36,048 nt of DNA from the NCBI GenBank assembly GCA_918244965.1, contig CAKJYC010000080.1, positions 1 to 36,048 of the forward strand, read 5' to 3'. Position 1 is the stretch's first letter; every line of letters begins with the position of its first letter. A program made the translations under genes and the position numbers. The stretch is from Clostridiales bacterium (GTDB lineage Bacteria > Bacillota > Clostridia > Christensenellales > CAG-138). Positions 1 to 9,320 of this stretch are shown here, in pieces. The notes beneath the pieces are model-generated. The model made no database searches and was not told the origin of the DNA. It saw only the letters and a program-made list of their open reading frames with translations.

Positions 1-101
1 GGGCGGTGCAGTGGCATCCGGAGCGGCTTTGGGAAAAGGACGAATACAGCCGCAGACTCTTTGCGGCGTTTGTGCACGCGGCGCAGAACGAACATGTATA
101 A
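1..101 (+). CDS. Peptidase C26 / gamma-glutamyl hydrolase-type amidotransferase, C-terminal fragment
   Basis: Only the last 32 residues are in the window; the gene enters from the left in frame 3 and stops with TAA at 99-101. The fragment opens with AVQWHPE, the conserved His and Glu of the class I glutamine amidotransferase triad as found in PuuD-like peptidase C26 proteins (gamma-glutamyl-GABA hydrolase family). It is followed by a short helix with RRLFAAFVHAA, where this family usually ends. The nucleophilic Cys and the rest of the fold lie outside the window, so the substrate cannot be judged. Other class I GATase-fold enzymes end in a similar way. Confidence 0.7.
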   Translation, partial: AVQWHPERLWEKDEYSRRLFAAFVHAAQNEHV

Positions 102-105
102 ATAA

Positions 106-136
106 GGGGCTGTTCAAAGTCTTTTTGAACAGCCCC
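106..136 (+). terminator. Perfect 13-bp hairpin after the C26 gene
   Basis: GGGGCTGTTCAAA (106-118) pairs perfectly with TTTGAACAGCCCC (124-136), five bases after the stop codon. No U-run follows, so termination is probable but not proven. The GGCTGTTC/GAACAGCC core recurs in the hairpin at 322-356. Confidence 0.5.
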
Positions 137-158
137 ACGCATTCTCGCTTCGCTCCGT

Positions 159-320
159 GAATGGTCCAAAGGACATGAATTGCGCCTGAACAGCGCATGA
201 ATTGACGGCTTACACCGTCATGAAGGTTGGTTTTCCGGACGGAAAACCTTCATTACATGATACCGCAGGCATCCATTTATGGCGAATGCCAATTCATGCG
301 GCAGCGCCGCAATTCATAGG
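159..320. repeat. CATGAATTG hairpin array
   Basis: A gene-free stretch made of short hairpins separated by a conserved nonamer. CATGAATTG occurs at 174-182 and 196-204, a partial CATGAAGG near 219, and the reverse form CAATTCATG at 290-298 and CAATTCAT at 310-317. Between them lie small perfect stems such as GCGC/GCGC, GACGG/CCGTC, GGTTTTCC/GGAAAACC (loop GGAC), TGGC/GCCA and GCGGC/GCCGC. The nonamer flips orientation between the left and right halves. One further unit lies at 5799-5825. Confidence 0.7.
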
Positions 321-321
321 G

Positions 322-356
322 GGCGTTCAGAAATGCAAATTCGTTTCTGAACAGCC
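322..356 (-). terminator. Hairpin after the acyltransferase gene
   Basis: GTTCAGAAA (325-333) pairs with TTTCTGAAC (344-352), extended by GGC/GCC with one bulged base. It starts nine bases beyond the acyltransferase stop on the minus strand. There is no clear U-run, so it may be part of the repeat block rather than a terminator. Confidence 0.4.
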
Positions 357-364
357 TCTTATGC

Positions 365-1435
365 TTACGCTTGCTTTTTTCGAAACGGCAGGGCAAGAAG
401 CGCGAGAATGTCGCGGCAGAGCCAGTACAGCGCGGCGGCCGTCGCGACCGTGATCACGAACAGCGTCAGATTCTTCAGCGCGACGATCTTCGACCACGGG
501 AACACGCCGGCCCACGTCTTCATCACGAACCGCTGCACGGCGTACAGCTCAAGCGACACGATGCCGAGCAGATCGAACGCCCGGCCGAGCCAGCGGACGG
601 CGCGCGCACGGGACAGCAGGTCGAAGCCCTTCGCAAGAAGGCAGGTCAGCGATACGGCAAGCAGAATGTTCGGGATGCAGCAGTTCGGCTCCGGCACGAG
701 CAGCTGCAGCTTCTGATAGTTGGTCATGTACGCAAGATACAGGCCGAGGACGGCCGTCAGCGCGAGCAGGACCCAGCCGGGCCAACGGACGTACAGCCGC
801 CGGCCGTGCGCAAGTTCGCCGAACAGCACGCCGATCAGAAAGACCGGAATGCGGTTCAGAAAGCCGTAAAACTCCGTGCGGTTCGCCGCCTTCATCGGCC
901 CGACAAGCAGCATCTCGCCGAGCAGCCACAGCACAAGCGCGATGCCCGTAAACGCAAGCGGCGATTTCGAGAGCCGGAGCAGCTTGTGATACAGCGGGAA
1001 CAGCAGGTACAGCGAGACGATCGCCGGGAAGTACCACAAAAAGCTGTACATGCTCTTCGTGTAGAAGTAGTACCCGGTCAGATTGCCGAGCGCGTCCTTT
1101 GCGCTCCAGTGCTCCGTGATCGCAACGATCAGGCCGGTGATCAGAAACGGCAGCAGCACGCGCTTGAGCCGCCGCAGCCAGAACGTGACGAGCTTATCCT
1201 TGCGGATTGCATAGCAAAGTCCGACGCCGGACAGCAGCAGAAAGATATCCACACCGAGAAAAGCGATCCGCTTCAGATAGTCCTCCGCAAAGCCGAGGAC
1301 CCGGATGTTTGTAAAGACCGCCGTATGCTTGTGAAACACAAAGATGGCGAGCGCGGCAAAGCCCATGATGCTGCGCCGATGCGCCGAGATCAGGGACAGA
1401 ATGTCCGTCCCGCGCGTTTCGCGAATCTGTTCCAT
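365..1435 (-). CDS. Membrane acyltransferase, acyltransferase 3 family (OafA/YrhL-like)
   Basis: A 356-residue, very hydrophobic polytopic protein. The N-terminal segment RSIMGFAALAIFVFHKH carries the conserved Arg and His at the first membrane helix of the acyltransferase 3 family. It is followed by a glycine/leucine-rich helix (GVDIFLLLSGVGLCYAIRK) typical of this family and about eight more helices. These enzymes move acetyl or other acyl groups onto sugars or cell-surface polymers across the membrane. The acceptor cannot be read from the sequence. The start is ATG at 1435 with GGGG about eight bases upstream. It is transcribed alone from a strong sigma-A promoter (1467-1495). Confidence 0.8.
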   Translation of the reverse strand: MEQIRETRGTDILSLISAHRRSIMGFAALAIFVFHKHTAVFTNIRVLGFAEDYLKRIAFLGVDIFLLLSGVGLCYAIRKDKLVTFWLRRLKRVLLPFLITGLIVAITEHWSAKDALGNLTGYYFYTKSMYSFLWYFPAIVSLYLLFPLYHKLLRLSKSPLAFTGIALVLWLLGEMLLVGPMKAANRTEFYGFLNRIPVFLIGVLFGELAHGRRLYVRWPGWVLLALTAVLGLYLAYMTNYQKLQLLVPEPNCCIPNILLAVSLTCLLAKGFDLLSRARAVRWLGRAFDLLGIVSLELYAVQRFVMKTWAGVFPWSKIVALKNLTLFVITVATAAALYWLCRDILALLALPFRKKQA

Positions 1436-1466
1436 AACAACCCCGTTCGTTTCATTCTATACCGGC

Positions 1467-1495
1467 ATTGTACCGACCCGCCGCCCGTCTGTCAA
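1467..1495 (-). promoter_or_regulatory. Sigma-A promoter of the acyltransferase gene
   Basis: On the minus strand TTGACA (1495-1490), a 17-bp spacer and TACAAT (1472-1467), about 31 bases before the ATG. The -35 box matches the consensus exactly. Confidence 0.8.
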
Positions 1496-1587
1496 GTCCC
1501 GTGCAAGTCGGGACGCTCCGCGGCCCGGCGGAACCGGTCCCCGACGAAAAAAAGGACTTGGAATCCGCAAAAACGGAGGGATTATGG

Positions 1588-1616
1588 TTGCCTTTTCGCC
1601 GCGGCTACGGTACAAT
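1588..1616 (+). promoter_or_regulatory. Sigma-A promoter of the HD-RyR gene
   Basis: TTGCCT (1588-1593), a 17-bp spacer and TACAAT (1611-1616), followed by an AGAAGGAG ribosome site and ATG at 1658. Confidence 0.75.
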
Positions 1617-1657
1617 AAGAATCATCGTATATCATCTGTTGAGAAGGAGATGCAACT

Positions 1658-3706
1658 ATGGCATATACGGCATTGGAAAAAATGCGTCGGATCAACGAAA
1701 AAGAGTTCGGATACGATGTCGGCCCCATGCAGCCGGAGCTGCTGAAAGGAGCGGACCGGGCGAATGATCTGAAGTCCGCCGCGCTTCGGTTTCTGCACGA
1801 GCACTGCGAAGGCCTGCGTTTCAGTGAAGCCATCGAGGAACAGGAGACGAAAAGCAGCCGATATTTCGGCGCCGGCGTGAAACCGAATCAGATCCCTTAC
1901 AATATGCAGATGGATCTGGACCGTCTGTGCCTCGAACGCGCGCTGGAGCGCTTCATTGATTCCGGCGTGGCGGAGGACGCCTATGACGTATACTACTGCT
2001 ATCTGGAAATGTTTTTCGGGCGGTACGGGAAATCCAAGAAGATGGTCGAGCTGCTCAGCGAGTTTGAAGCCAACGGCAGCTCTCTTCTGATGAAGCACCG
2101 GGACCATTATTCGCATTCGGTCTATGTATTCGCCCTGGGCCTGGCCGTCTTTGAAACAAACCGGTATTTCCGGCATGCGTTCCACACATATTATGGCTTT
2201 GCCGCGGATGAAAACGAGCGCTCCTGCAAGGCTGCCCACTTTTTCCTGGAATACTGGGGGCTGACGTCGCTGTTCCACGACATCGGCTATCCCTTCGAGC
2301 TGCCTTTCGAGCAGGTCATGTCCTATTACGAGGTGAATCACCAGACGCGCGGCAGGGACAGCCTGTACCTTGCCTATCGGAACACGGAGGCGGCAACGGC
2401 CCTGAACGATGCGGCGAAGGCGCACTTTGAGAAGCTGTACGGCCGCACCTTCCATACGAGCATTGAACTGCTGGCGTTCGATATCACCCAAAAACTGGGC
2501 GGCGAATACGGTTTTTCCGAGGGCTATCTGATGCGCCAGCTGGAGTTGAAGCCGACTGAGCCGGACCGGTTCAGCTACTTCATGGACCACGCGTGGTTCA
2601 GCGCGACGCGGCTGTATACCGAGCTGCAGGAGATCTACGGAGACGATCTCAACACCACCCATGTCGACGCGCTCTCCGCGATCCTGCTGCACAACAGCCT
2701 GTATAAATTCTCGATCGCGTTCTATAAGGACAGGGAAAAGGGCAAGCCGCGGCTCGGCATGTCCCGTCACCCCTTGGCCTATCTGCTGATGCTGTGCGAT
2801 GAGCTTCAATGCTGGGACCGCACGGCGTACGGCCGCAACTCGCGCACGGAGCTGCAGCCCATGGCGGTCCGGTTCGACTTCGGAAACAATGCGATCGTCG
2901 CCGACTATGCATACGATGCGGACGAGCAGGACAAGATCGACCGGTACGATGCGGAATACGCCGCATGGAAGGAAGGCGGCAAGCAGGGCAATCCGCCCAG
3001 ACTGAAGGCGTACAGCGACATGGCGGAGGAGCGTCAGCGCTTTGTGAAGGACATCGAAAGCATTGTGGATCTGACCGATATCCCGCTGACCGTGACCTGC
3101 GCCACGGAAACGGCCGACCGCAAGCACAAGCATATCTATCTGTCCAACAGCAATTTCCTGCACATACACGATTTTGCGGTCGCGCTGAACGCCCGCCATG
3201 CCCATGAAGGCCATGAGGACGAGGTGAGCGCGGAACAGCTGGAACAGGAATTCGAGGAGCTGTCGCTGGAGTATAAGATGTCCAACATCAATCAGGTCAA
3301 GGCCTTCAGCAGATATTTGCATGCGATCCGCTGCTTCTACACCGACCGGCCCGTGGACTTCGATATGCTGAAGGAGTTCACGCCGGAGATGATCGACCTG
3401 TTCGCGCCGATGGAGCATGAACGCTGGGTGCGGGAACATCAGGCCATGGGCTGGCGCTGCGGAGACGCCTATGAGCATGTGACCGTGCCGCGCGGCGTGG
3501 AGCAGAACGCCTACCGCAAAATGCTGCGGGAGCATACGCGCTGCCATAAGCTGACCATGAACGGTCCGGTCAGCAGCGAGCAGATCCGCGCGCATTACGA
3601 AACGCTTCCCGACTCCGAAAAGCAGAAGGACTGGCAGCCATTCAACAGCATGCTGAAGCTGATCAAAAAGTTTGACGGCCTGCGCATCTACCGTCTGGAT
3701 CTGTAA
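1658..3706 (+). CDS. HD-domain protein with C-terminal RyR-like domain
   Basis: A 682-residue soluble protein transcribed alone. Residues about 140-385 look like an HD metal-dependent phosphohydrolase: HRDHYSHS (147-154), SLFHDIGYPFE with the His-Asp pair at 207-208, a helix with LLHNS (His345), and LLMLCDELQCWDR (Asp381). The last 100 residues (about 583-682) resemble the RyR repeat domain: PMEHERWVREHQAMGWRCGD, then a Lys/Leu-rich segment and HYETLPDSEKQKDW. In bacteria RyR domains have been proposed as ligand sensors in nucleotide-centred conflict systems; that role is inferred here. Residues 1-130 and 390-580 are unassigned. No signal peptide or membrane helix is visible. No nuclease, TIR or CARF partner gene adjoins it, and it has its own promoter and terminator. 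Confidence 0.6.
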   Translation: MAYTALEKMRRINEKEFGYDVGPMQPELLKGADRANDLKSAALRFLHEHCEGLRFSEAIEEQETKSSRYFGAGVKPNQIPYNMQMDLDRLCLERALERFIDSGVAEDAYDVYYCYLEMFFGRYGKSKKMVELLSEFEANGSSLLMKHRDHYSHSVYVFALGLAVFETNRYFRHAFHTYYGFAADENERSCKAAHFFLEYWGLTSLFHDIGYPFELPFEQVMSYYEVNHQTRGRDSLYLAYRNTEAATALNDAAKAHFEKLYGRTFHTSIELLAFDITQKLGGEYGFSEGYLMRQLELKPTEPDRFSYFMDHAWFSATRLYTELQEIYGDDLNTTHVDALSAILLHNSLYKFSIAFYKDREKGKPRLGMSRHPLAYLLMLCDELQCWDRTAYGRNSRTELQPMAVRFDFGNNAIVADYAYDADEQDKIDRYDAEYAAWKEGGKQGNPPRLKAYSDMAEERQRFVKDIESIVDLTDIPLTVTCATETADRKHKHIYLSNSNFLHIHDFAVALNARHAHEGHEDEVSAEQLEQEFEELSLEYKMSNINQVKAFSRYLHAIRCFYTDRPVDFDMLKEFTPEMIDLFAPMEHERWVREHQAMGWRCGDAYEHVTVPRGVEQNAYRKMLREHTRCHKLTMNGPVSSEQIRAHYETLPDSEKQKDWQPFNSMLKLIKKFDGLRIYRLDL

Positions 3707-3738
3707 TCACCCGCATACAGTTCGGCTGAGCACATCAA

Positions 3739-3770
3739 AAAAGGAGCCTCCGTGCGGGGGCTCCTTTCTT
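3739..3770 (+). terminator. Bidirectional terminator between the HD-RyR gene and hpf
   Basis: AAGGAGCC (3741-3748) pairs with GGCTCCTT (3759-3766), extended inward by a G-U and a C-G pair. It is preceded by a run of A and followed by TTCTT, so it can serve both convergent genes. Confidence 0.75.
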
Positions 3771-3780
3771 CGGGTGAAAC

Positions 3781-4302
3781 TTACAACGGCTCGATCAGAC
3801 CGAAGTTGCCGTCCTTGCGCTTATAAAGAACGTTGATCTCGTTGGAATCCACGTTGCGGAATACGTAAAACGCATGTCCCAAGAGCTCAAGCTGCAGCAT
3901 GGCTTCCTCCTCGCTCATCGGCTTGACGGAGAACTGCTTCACGCGGACGATCCGCGGGCCGTCGTCTTCGTCGTCTTCATCCTCGACGGGGAGATCGCGG
4001 AAAGCATCCTGACGAAGCCCTTTTGCAAGGCGCGTGCGGTTGTGCACGATCTGCTTTTCCAGCTTTTCCACGATATTGTCGAGCGATGCATACATATCGC
4101 CCGACACCTCTTCGCCGCGGATGATGCGCCCTTCATGCGGGATCGTCACCTCGACGATGTGGCGGTTCTTTTCGACGGAGAGAGTGACCTGTGCTTCTGT
4201 GTCCTGCGGGAAGTACCGATCCAGTTTGGAGAGCTTCTTTTCAGCGGTTTCCCGCATGTACTCGGAGACCTCCAGATTCTTACCGGAAAAAGAAATACGC
4301 AT
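3781..4302 (-). CDS. hpf: Ribosome hibernation promoting factor, long form
   Basis: 173 residues from the ATG at 4302. That ATG is preceded by AGAAGGAG at an eight-base spacing; an upstream in-frame GTG at 4323 has no such site and is rejected. Residues 1-100 form the S30AE/YfiA fold that sits in the ribosomal mRNA/tRNA channel (MRISFSGKNLEVSEYM at the start, basic helix with KLEKQIVHNRTRLAKG). An acidic linker (VEDEDDEDD) joins it to the C-terminal dimerisation domain (VRVKQFSVKPMSEEEAMLQ to the end), which builds 100S ribosome dimers in Firmicutes. The gene is monocistronic and has an extended -10 promoter. Confidence 0.95.
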   Translation of the reverse strand: MRISFSGKNLEVSEYMRETAEKKLSKLDRYFPQDTEAQVTLSVEKNRHIVEVTIPHEGRIIRGEEVSGDMYASLDNIVEKLEKQIVHNRTRLAKGLRQDAFRDLPVEDEDDEDDGPRIVRVKQFSVKPMSEEEAMLQLELLGHAFYVFRNVDSNEINVLYKRKDGNFGLIEPL

Positions 4303-4347
4303 ATGTTCCACTCCTTCTGACACGCATATTGTTTTCGTGTCATCTAT

Positions 4348-4356
4348 ATCTTACCA
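4348..4356 (-). promoter_or_regulatory. Extended -10 promoter of hpf
   Basis: On the minus strand TGG-TAAGAT, about 45 bases before the hpf ATG. No good -35 box lies 17 bases upstream, but the TGn extension can compensate. The upstream DNA is very A/T-rich. Confidence 0.5.
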
Positions 4357-4501
4357 TACTTTTCCGGAAAATGCCGTATTTTTTTTAAAAAAACACAAAT
4401 TTTTTATAATTACTCATTTTTCGGCGTGCCGGAAACAGGAATTCCGCAAAAAAGTTGCATTTCATTCACACATTGTACGCGTTTATGACGCATTGGCGGG
4501 G

Positions 4502-4604
4502 TATACTGTAAGCGCAGAGAGTAAGAAAGGTGCTCTGCATCAAGAACCATCTTGATAAACTCCCCCCACGAGATCACGCGCCGCCCCCTCGGCGCGTGAT
4601 TTCA
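4502..4604 (+). ncRNA. Candidate small RNA with promoter and terminator
   Basis: A good -10 box (TATACT, 4502-4507) has only a weak -35 region. Position +1 would be 4514, exactly where a hairpin begins: GCAGAG (4514-4519) with CTCTGC (4533-4538). A second hairpin follows (TCAAG 4540-4544 with CTTGA 4551-4555), then a single-stranded C-rich stretch (CTCCCCCCAC), then a perfect 11-bp terminator-like stem (4573-4583 with 4590-4600) ending in TTCAT. No credible reading frame is present. The C-rich stretch could pair with G-rich ribosome sites. Expression is inferred, and I cannot name the family. Confidence 0.45.
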
Positions 4605-4609
4605 TATGT

Positions 4610-4738
4610 CGCCGAAAAACAGGTTTTTCGGCGAGGTCGCTCACGCGGGCTTTTCAGGACCGCCTGAATTGCTCCGCAATTCCGGGCGGCGGTCCTGCAG
4701 GGAGTAAAATCCGCCGCGCATGTCGCCGTATTTTACGG
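4610..4738 (+). repeat. 129-bp three-hairpin repeat, copy 1
   Basis: The core holds three nested stems: CGCCGAAAAA/TTTTTCGGCG; a long stem CAGGACCGCC/GGCGGTCCTG carrying an inner GAATTGC/GCAATTC; and GTAAAAT/ATTTTAC. It is nearly identical to copies 2 and 3 and in the same orientation. Four bases separate it from copy 2. Confidence 0.85.
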
Positions 4739-4742
4739 TATT

Positions 4743-4931
4743 CGCCGAAAAACAGGTTTTTCGGCGAGGTCGCTCACGCGGACTTTTCAGGACCGCCTGA
4801 ATTGCTCCGCAATTCCGGGCGGCGATCCTGCAAGGTGTAAAATCCGCCGCGCATGTCGCCGTATTTTACGGATTTATTTGATGCTTGTTCCTCGTGCTGC
4901 CGCACCGAACGCGACGCCGTTCTTTTTCCGG
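4743..4931 (+). repeat. Three-hairpin repeat, copy 2 (extended, 189 bp)
   Basis: The 129-bp core (4743-4871) is followed by about 60 bases that are also similar in copy 3 (GATGCTTG, then CCGAACG and GACGCCGTTCTTT-like blocks, ending in CCGG). Copy 1 lacks this tail because copy 2 begins there. It lies downstream of the proline-rich small gene. Confidence 0.8.
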
Positions 4932-4995
4932 CATGAAAACGCGGTACGCGGTACTGTGTCATCCTGAACGGCGACGAAGGAGCCTTCCGCGGCGG

Positions 4996-5304
4996 TCACT
5001 GTCCGCAGGGCGGCTTCGGCCGCAGCTGTTCCATCAGCCGCATCATCTGAAAGAGCTTCTCCATGTCCGGCTGGGGCTTCGGCGGCGGAGGAGGCGGCGG
5101 GGGAGCGGGCGGCGGACAGGGCGCGGGGACGGGGACGTTCAGCCGGTAGGCAAGCTGGTCGATCAGGGACGGCGGCAGAAGCGGCGTGAGCGCCTTTACG
5201 TACGCTTCGACGCCTGCGCGTCCGTGTTCGTCTCGCACGGCTTCGCCTAAGGTAACGGCGCAGGACAGCGGGGACGGGCCGTTTCGTTGCGGTTGCGGAT
5301 TCAT
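4996..5304 (-). CDS. Small proline-rich hypothetical protein
   Basis: 102 residues from the ATG at 5304, which has GGAGG eight bases upstream. An in-frame ATG at 5367 lies inside the intergenic palindrome and lacks a ribosome site. The N-terminal part is an ordinary mixed helix (LGEAVRDEHGRAGVEAYVKA and LLPPSLIDQLAYRLNVPVP). A run of about 20 residues that is nearly all proline follows, then a short amphipathic helix (MEKLFQMMRLMEQLR). There is no signal peptide and no recognisable domain. It is divergent from another small gene; the pair lies between two copies of the 190-bp repeat. Function unknown. Confidence 0.6.
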   Translation of the reverse strand: MNPQPQRNGPSPLSCAVTLGEAVRDEHGRAGVEAYVKALTPLLPPSLIDQLAYRLNVPVPAPCPPPAPPPPPPPPKPQPDMEKLFQMMRLMEQLRPKPPCGQ

Positions 5305-5324
5305 AGCGATTTCCTCCATGTCAC

Positions 5325-5371
5325 ATGGTATGCAATGCGCACGATTTGCGTGCGGCGCGCATACCATACAG
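5325..5371. promoter_or_regulatory. Imperfect palindrome between the divergent small genes
   Basis: GGTATGC-5-GCAC on the left is mirrored by GTGC-5-GCATACC on the right, around a short centre. This is a symmetric site in an 80-bp intergenic region. It could be a shared operator or part of overlapping divergent promoters. The symmetry also explains why both strands have open frames starting with Met-Val-Cys here. Confidence 0.5.
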
Positions 5372-5384
5372 CGAGGTGATGACG

Positions 5385-5597
5385 ATGGATCTGAACAAAC
5401 AGTATGCGCAGTACAAAACCCAAACGAGCGACGAACTGATGGAAACGCTCCTGAAGCTCACGGCGGAGCAGAAGCAGTCCGGCGAGATGACCGAGAGCAA
5501 GATGGAGGAGATCTACCGGATGCTTTCCCCGATGCTCTCCGAATCCCAGCGCGCCCGCATGCGCGAGATCATCGACCGGCTGAACCGGCCGATCTGA
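5385..5597 (+). CDS. Small helical hypothetical protein
   Basis: 70 residues from the ATG at 5385; GAGGTG ends six bases upstream, while the in-frame ATG at 5379 is too close to it. The protein is charged and helical: an N-terminal DLNKQYAQYK, a helix with SDELMETLLKLTAEQK, and MEEIYRMLSPMLSESQRARMREI at the end. I recall similar short uncharacterised proteins in Clostridia but no function. No zinc site, membrane helix or DNA-binding motif is evident. Copy 3 of the repeat starts five bases after its stop codon. Confidence 0.6.
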   Translation: MDLNKQYAQYKTQTSDELMETLLKLTAEQKQSGEMTESKMEEIYRMLSPMLSESQRARMREIIDRLNRPI

Positions 5598-5601
5598 CGA
5601 T

Positions 5602-5791
5602 CGCCGAAAAACAGATTTTTCGGCGAGGTCGCTCACGCGGACTTTTCAGGACCGCCTGAATTGCTCCGCAATTTCGGGCGGCGGTCCTGCAAGGAGTATA
5701 ATCCACCGTGCATGTCGCCGGATATTACGGATCGGTGTGATGCTTGCTCCCCCAGTTTTTGCGCCGAACGGCAACGCCGTTCTTTGTCCGG
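5602..5791 (+). repeat. Three-hairpin repeat, copy 3 (extended, 190 bp)
   Basis: The 129-bp core (5602-5730) differs from copies 1 and 2 by scattered substitutions, most within stems or loops that stay paired. The following 60 bases match the tail of copy 2 with more divergence. It lies in direct orientation to copy 2, so the two enclose the divergent small-gene pair. Confidence 0.8.
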
Positions 5792-5798
5792 CCGACGC

Positions 5799-5825
5799 CA
5801 TGAATTGTCCTTCGGACATGAATTG
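5799..5825. repeat. Single CATGAATTG hairpin unit
   Basis: CATGAATTG (5799-5807), a TCC/GGA hairpin with TTC loop, and CATGAATTG again (5817-5825). It is the same unit as in the array at 159-320. The rest of the 5598-5916 gap holds repeat copy 3 and the secA promoter. Confidence 0.7.
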
Positions 5826-5860
5826 CCAAAATCGTTGCACAGCGTTCACAATCGCCCCCT

Positions 5861-5888
5861 TTGCAGACGGACGATTGTGTGTTATACT
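5861..5888 (+). promoter_or_regulatory. secA promoter
   Basis: TTGCAG (5861-5866), a 16-bp spacer and TATACT (5883-5888) with a TGn extension. An AAGGAG ribosome site and ATG at 5917 follow. Confidence 0.7.
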
Positions 5889-5916
5889 GTAAAAGATATC
5901 GTTCAAGGAGAATCAT

Positions 5917-8661
<2,745 letters not shown>

Positions 8662-8665
8662 TTGG

Positions 8666-8691
8666 AAAGGCGGCCGAGGGGCCGCCTTTTT
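8666..8691 (+). terminator. secA terminator
   Basis: AAAGGCGGCC (8666-8675) pairs perfectly with GGCCGCCTTT (8680-8689), loop GAGG, followed by T residues. Confidence 0.9.
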
Positions 8692-8747
8692 GCGTGATGT
8701 TTGCACCTGCGGCACAGGCATATTGCAAAAAAACAGTTTCATTTCGC

Positions 8748-8774
8748 GGAACTTTTTGGGCGGTTCGCGCGTCT
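8748..8774 (+). promoter_or_regulatory. ECF-type promoter upstream of the sigma factor gene
   Basis: GGAAC (8748-8752), a 17-bp spacer and CGTCT (8770-8774) match the general ECF sigma promoter pattern (GGAAC / CGTC). This suggests that the downstream sigma gene drives its own transcription. A perfect palindrome GAATGATCATTC and a hairpin (8802-8819) lie between it and the start codon. Confidence 0.65.
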
Positions 8775-8834
8775 GCCTTATAGAATGATCATTCGGACAA
8801 TGCGATCCGTTCGGATCGCCGATGGAGGAACCCG

Positions 8835-9320
8835 ATGGCTACGATACATGACGATGTGTTTGTCAGCGAGATCAGAAGCGTCAAACGGACTGCGTTCGGC
8901 GTGGCGTTTCTGATCCTGAAAAACACATACGACTGCGAGGACGCGATGAGCGCGGCGATCGTAAAAGCCTACGAGCATCGCGGCACAGTGAAACAGCGGG
9001 CCAGCTTTCGCGCATGGTTTCTGCGCATCTTGCGCAACGAGGCCTATACGATCCTGCGCGAGCGCCGCAAGGTCTTTGAGACGGACGAGATCCCGGAAGC
9101 CCTTACCCCGTTTCCCGATCCGGCGCAATCGCTCGATCTGCGCGCCGCGCTGATGCGGATCCCGGAGGAGCAGCGAAATGCGCTGTATCTTCAGCAGGAG
9201 GGCTATTCCATGGAGGAGATCGCAGACGTACTGCATGTCCCCGTCGGAACGGTCAAGTCGCGGATTTCCCGCGCAAAGCAAGCCTTACGGAAGATCCTGG
9301 AGGAAGATGACAATGCGTAA
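8835..9320 (+). CDS. ECF sigma factor (sigma-70 family)
   Basis: 161 residues; ATG at 8835 after a GGAGG site. The sigma-2 region lies at about residues 10-75 (ILKNTYDCEDAMSAAIVKAYEH, then SFRAWFLRILRNEAYTILRERRK). A short linker leads to sigma-4 at about 105-155, with the helix-turn-helix EEIADVLHVPVGTVKSRISRAK. This directs RNA polymerase to stress-type promoters. The next gene overlaps it by eight bases and encodes a membrane protein that probably holds the sigma factor. A matching ECF promoter upstream supports autoregulation. The inducing signal is unknown. Confidence 0.9.
   Translation: MATIHDDVFVSEIRSVKRTAFGVAFLILKNTYDCEDAMSAAIVKAYEHRGTVKQRASFRAWFLRILRNEAYTILRERRKVFETDEIPEALTPFPDPAQSLDLRAALMRIPEEQRNALYLQQEGYSMEEIADVLHVPVGTVKSRISRAKQALRKILEEDDNA

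Noticed and set aside
202..453. 83-codon frame in the palindromic block left of the acyltransferase
   Set aside because: It consists of hairpin repeats and runs into the acyltransferase gene on the other strand; no ribosome site.
371..1618. Long open frame on the plus strand opposite the acyltransferase gene
   Set aside because: Its translation is rich in Arg, Gln and Asp with no domain. The minus-strand frame has clear membrane helices and family motifs. GC-rich third positions make such antisense frames common here.
1622..3595. 657-codon frame antisense to the HD-RyR gene
   Set aside because: Low-complexity, Arg/Val/Leu-rich product without motifs; the plus-strand gene has a promoter, ribosome site, HD residues and terminator. 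Similar shadows lie opposite secA (5725-7254), the TPM gene (13023-14528) and the SPFH gene (15588-17177).
4774..4962. 62-codon minus-strand frame in the repeat region
   Set aside because: It is made almost wholly of repeat copy 2 and its tail, without a ribosome site or conserved features.
4743..5791. Insertion sequence or composite transposon
   Set aside because: Neither small gene resembles a transposase and the flanking copies are direct, without terminal inverted repeats or visible target duplications. Recorded only as a repeat-flanked cassette.
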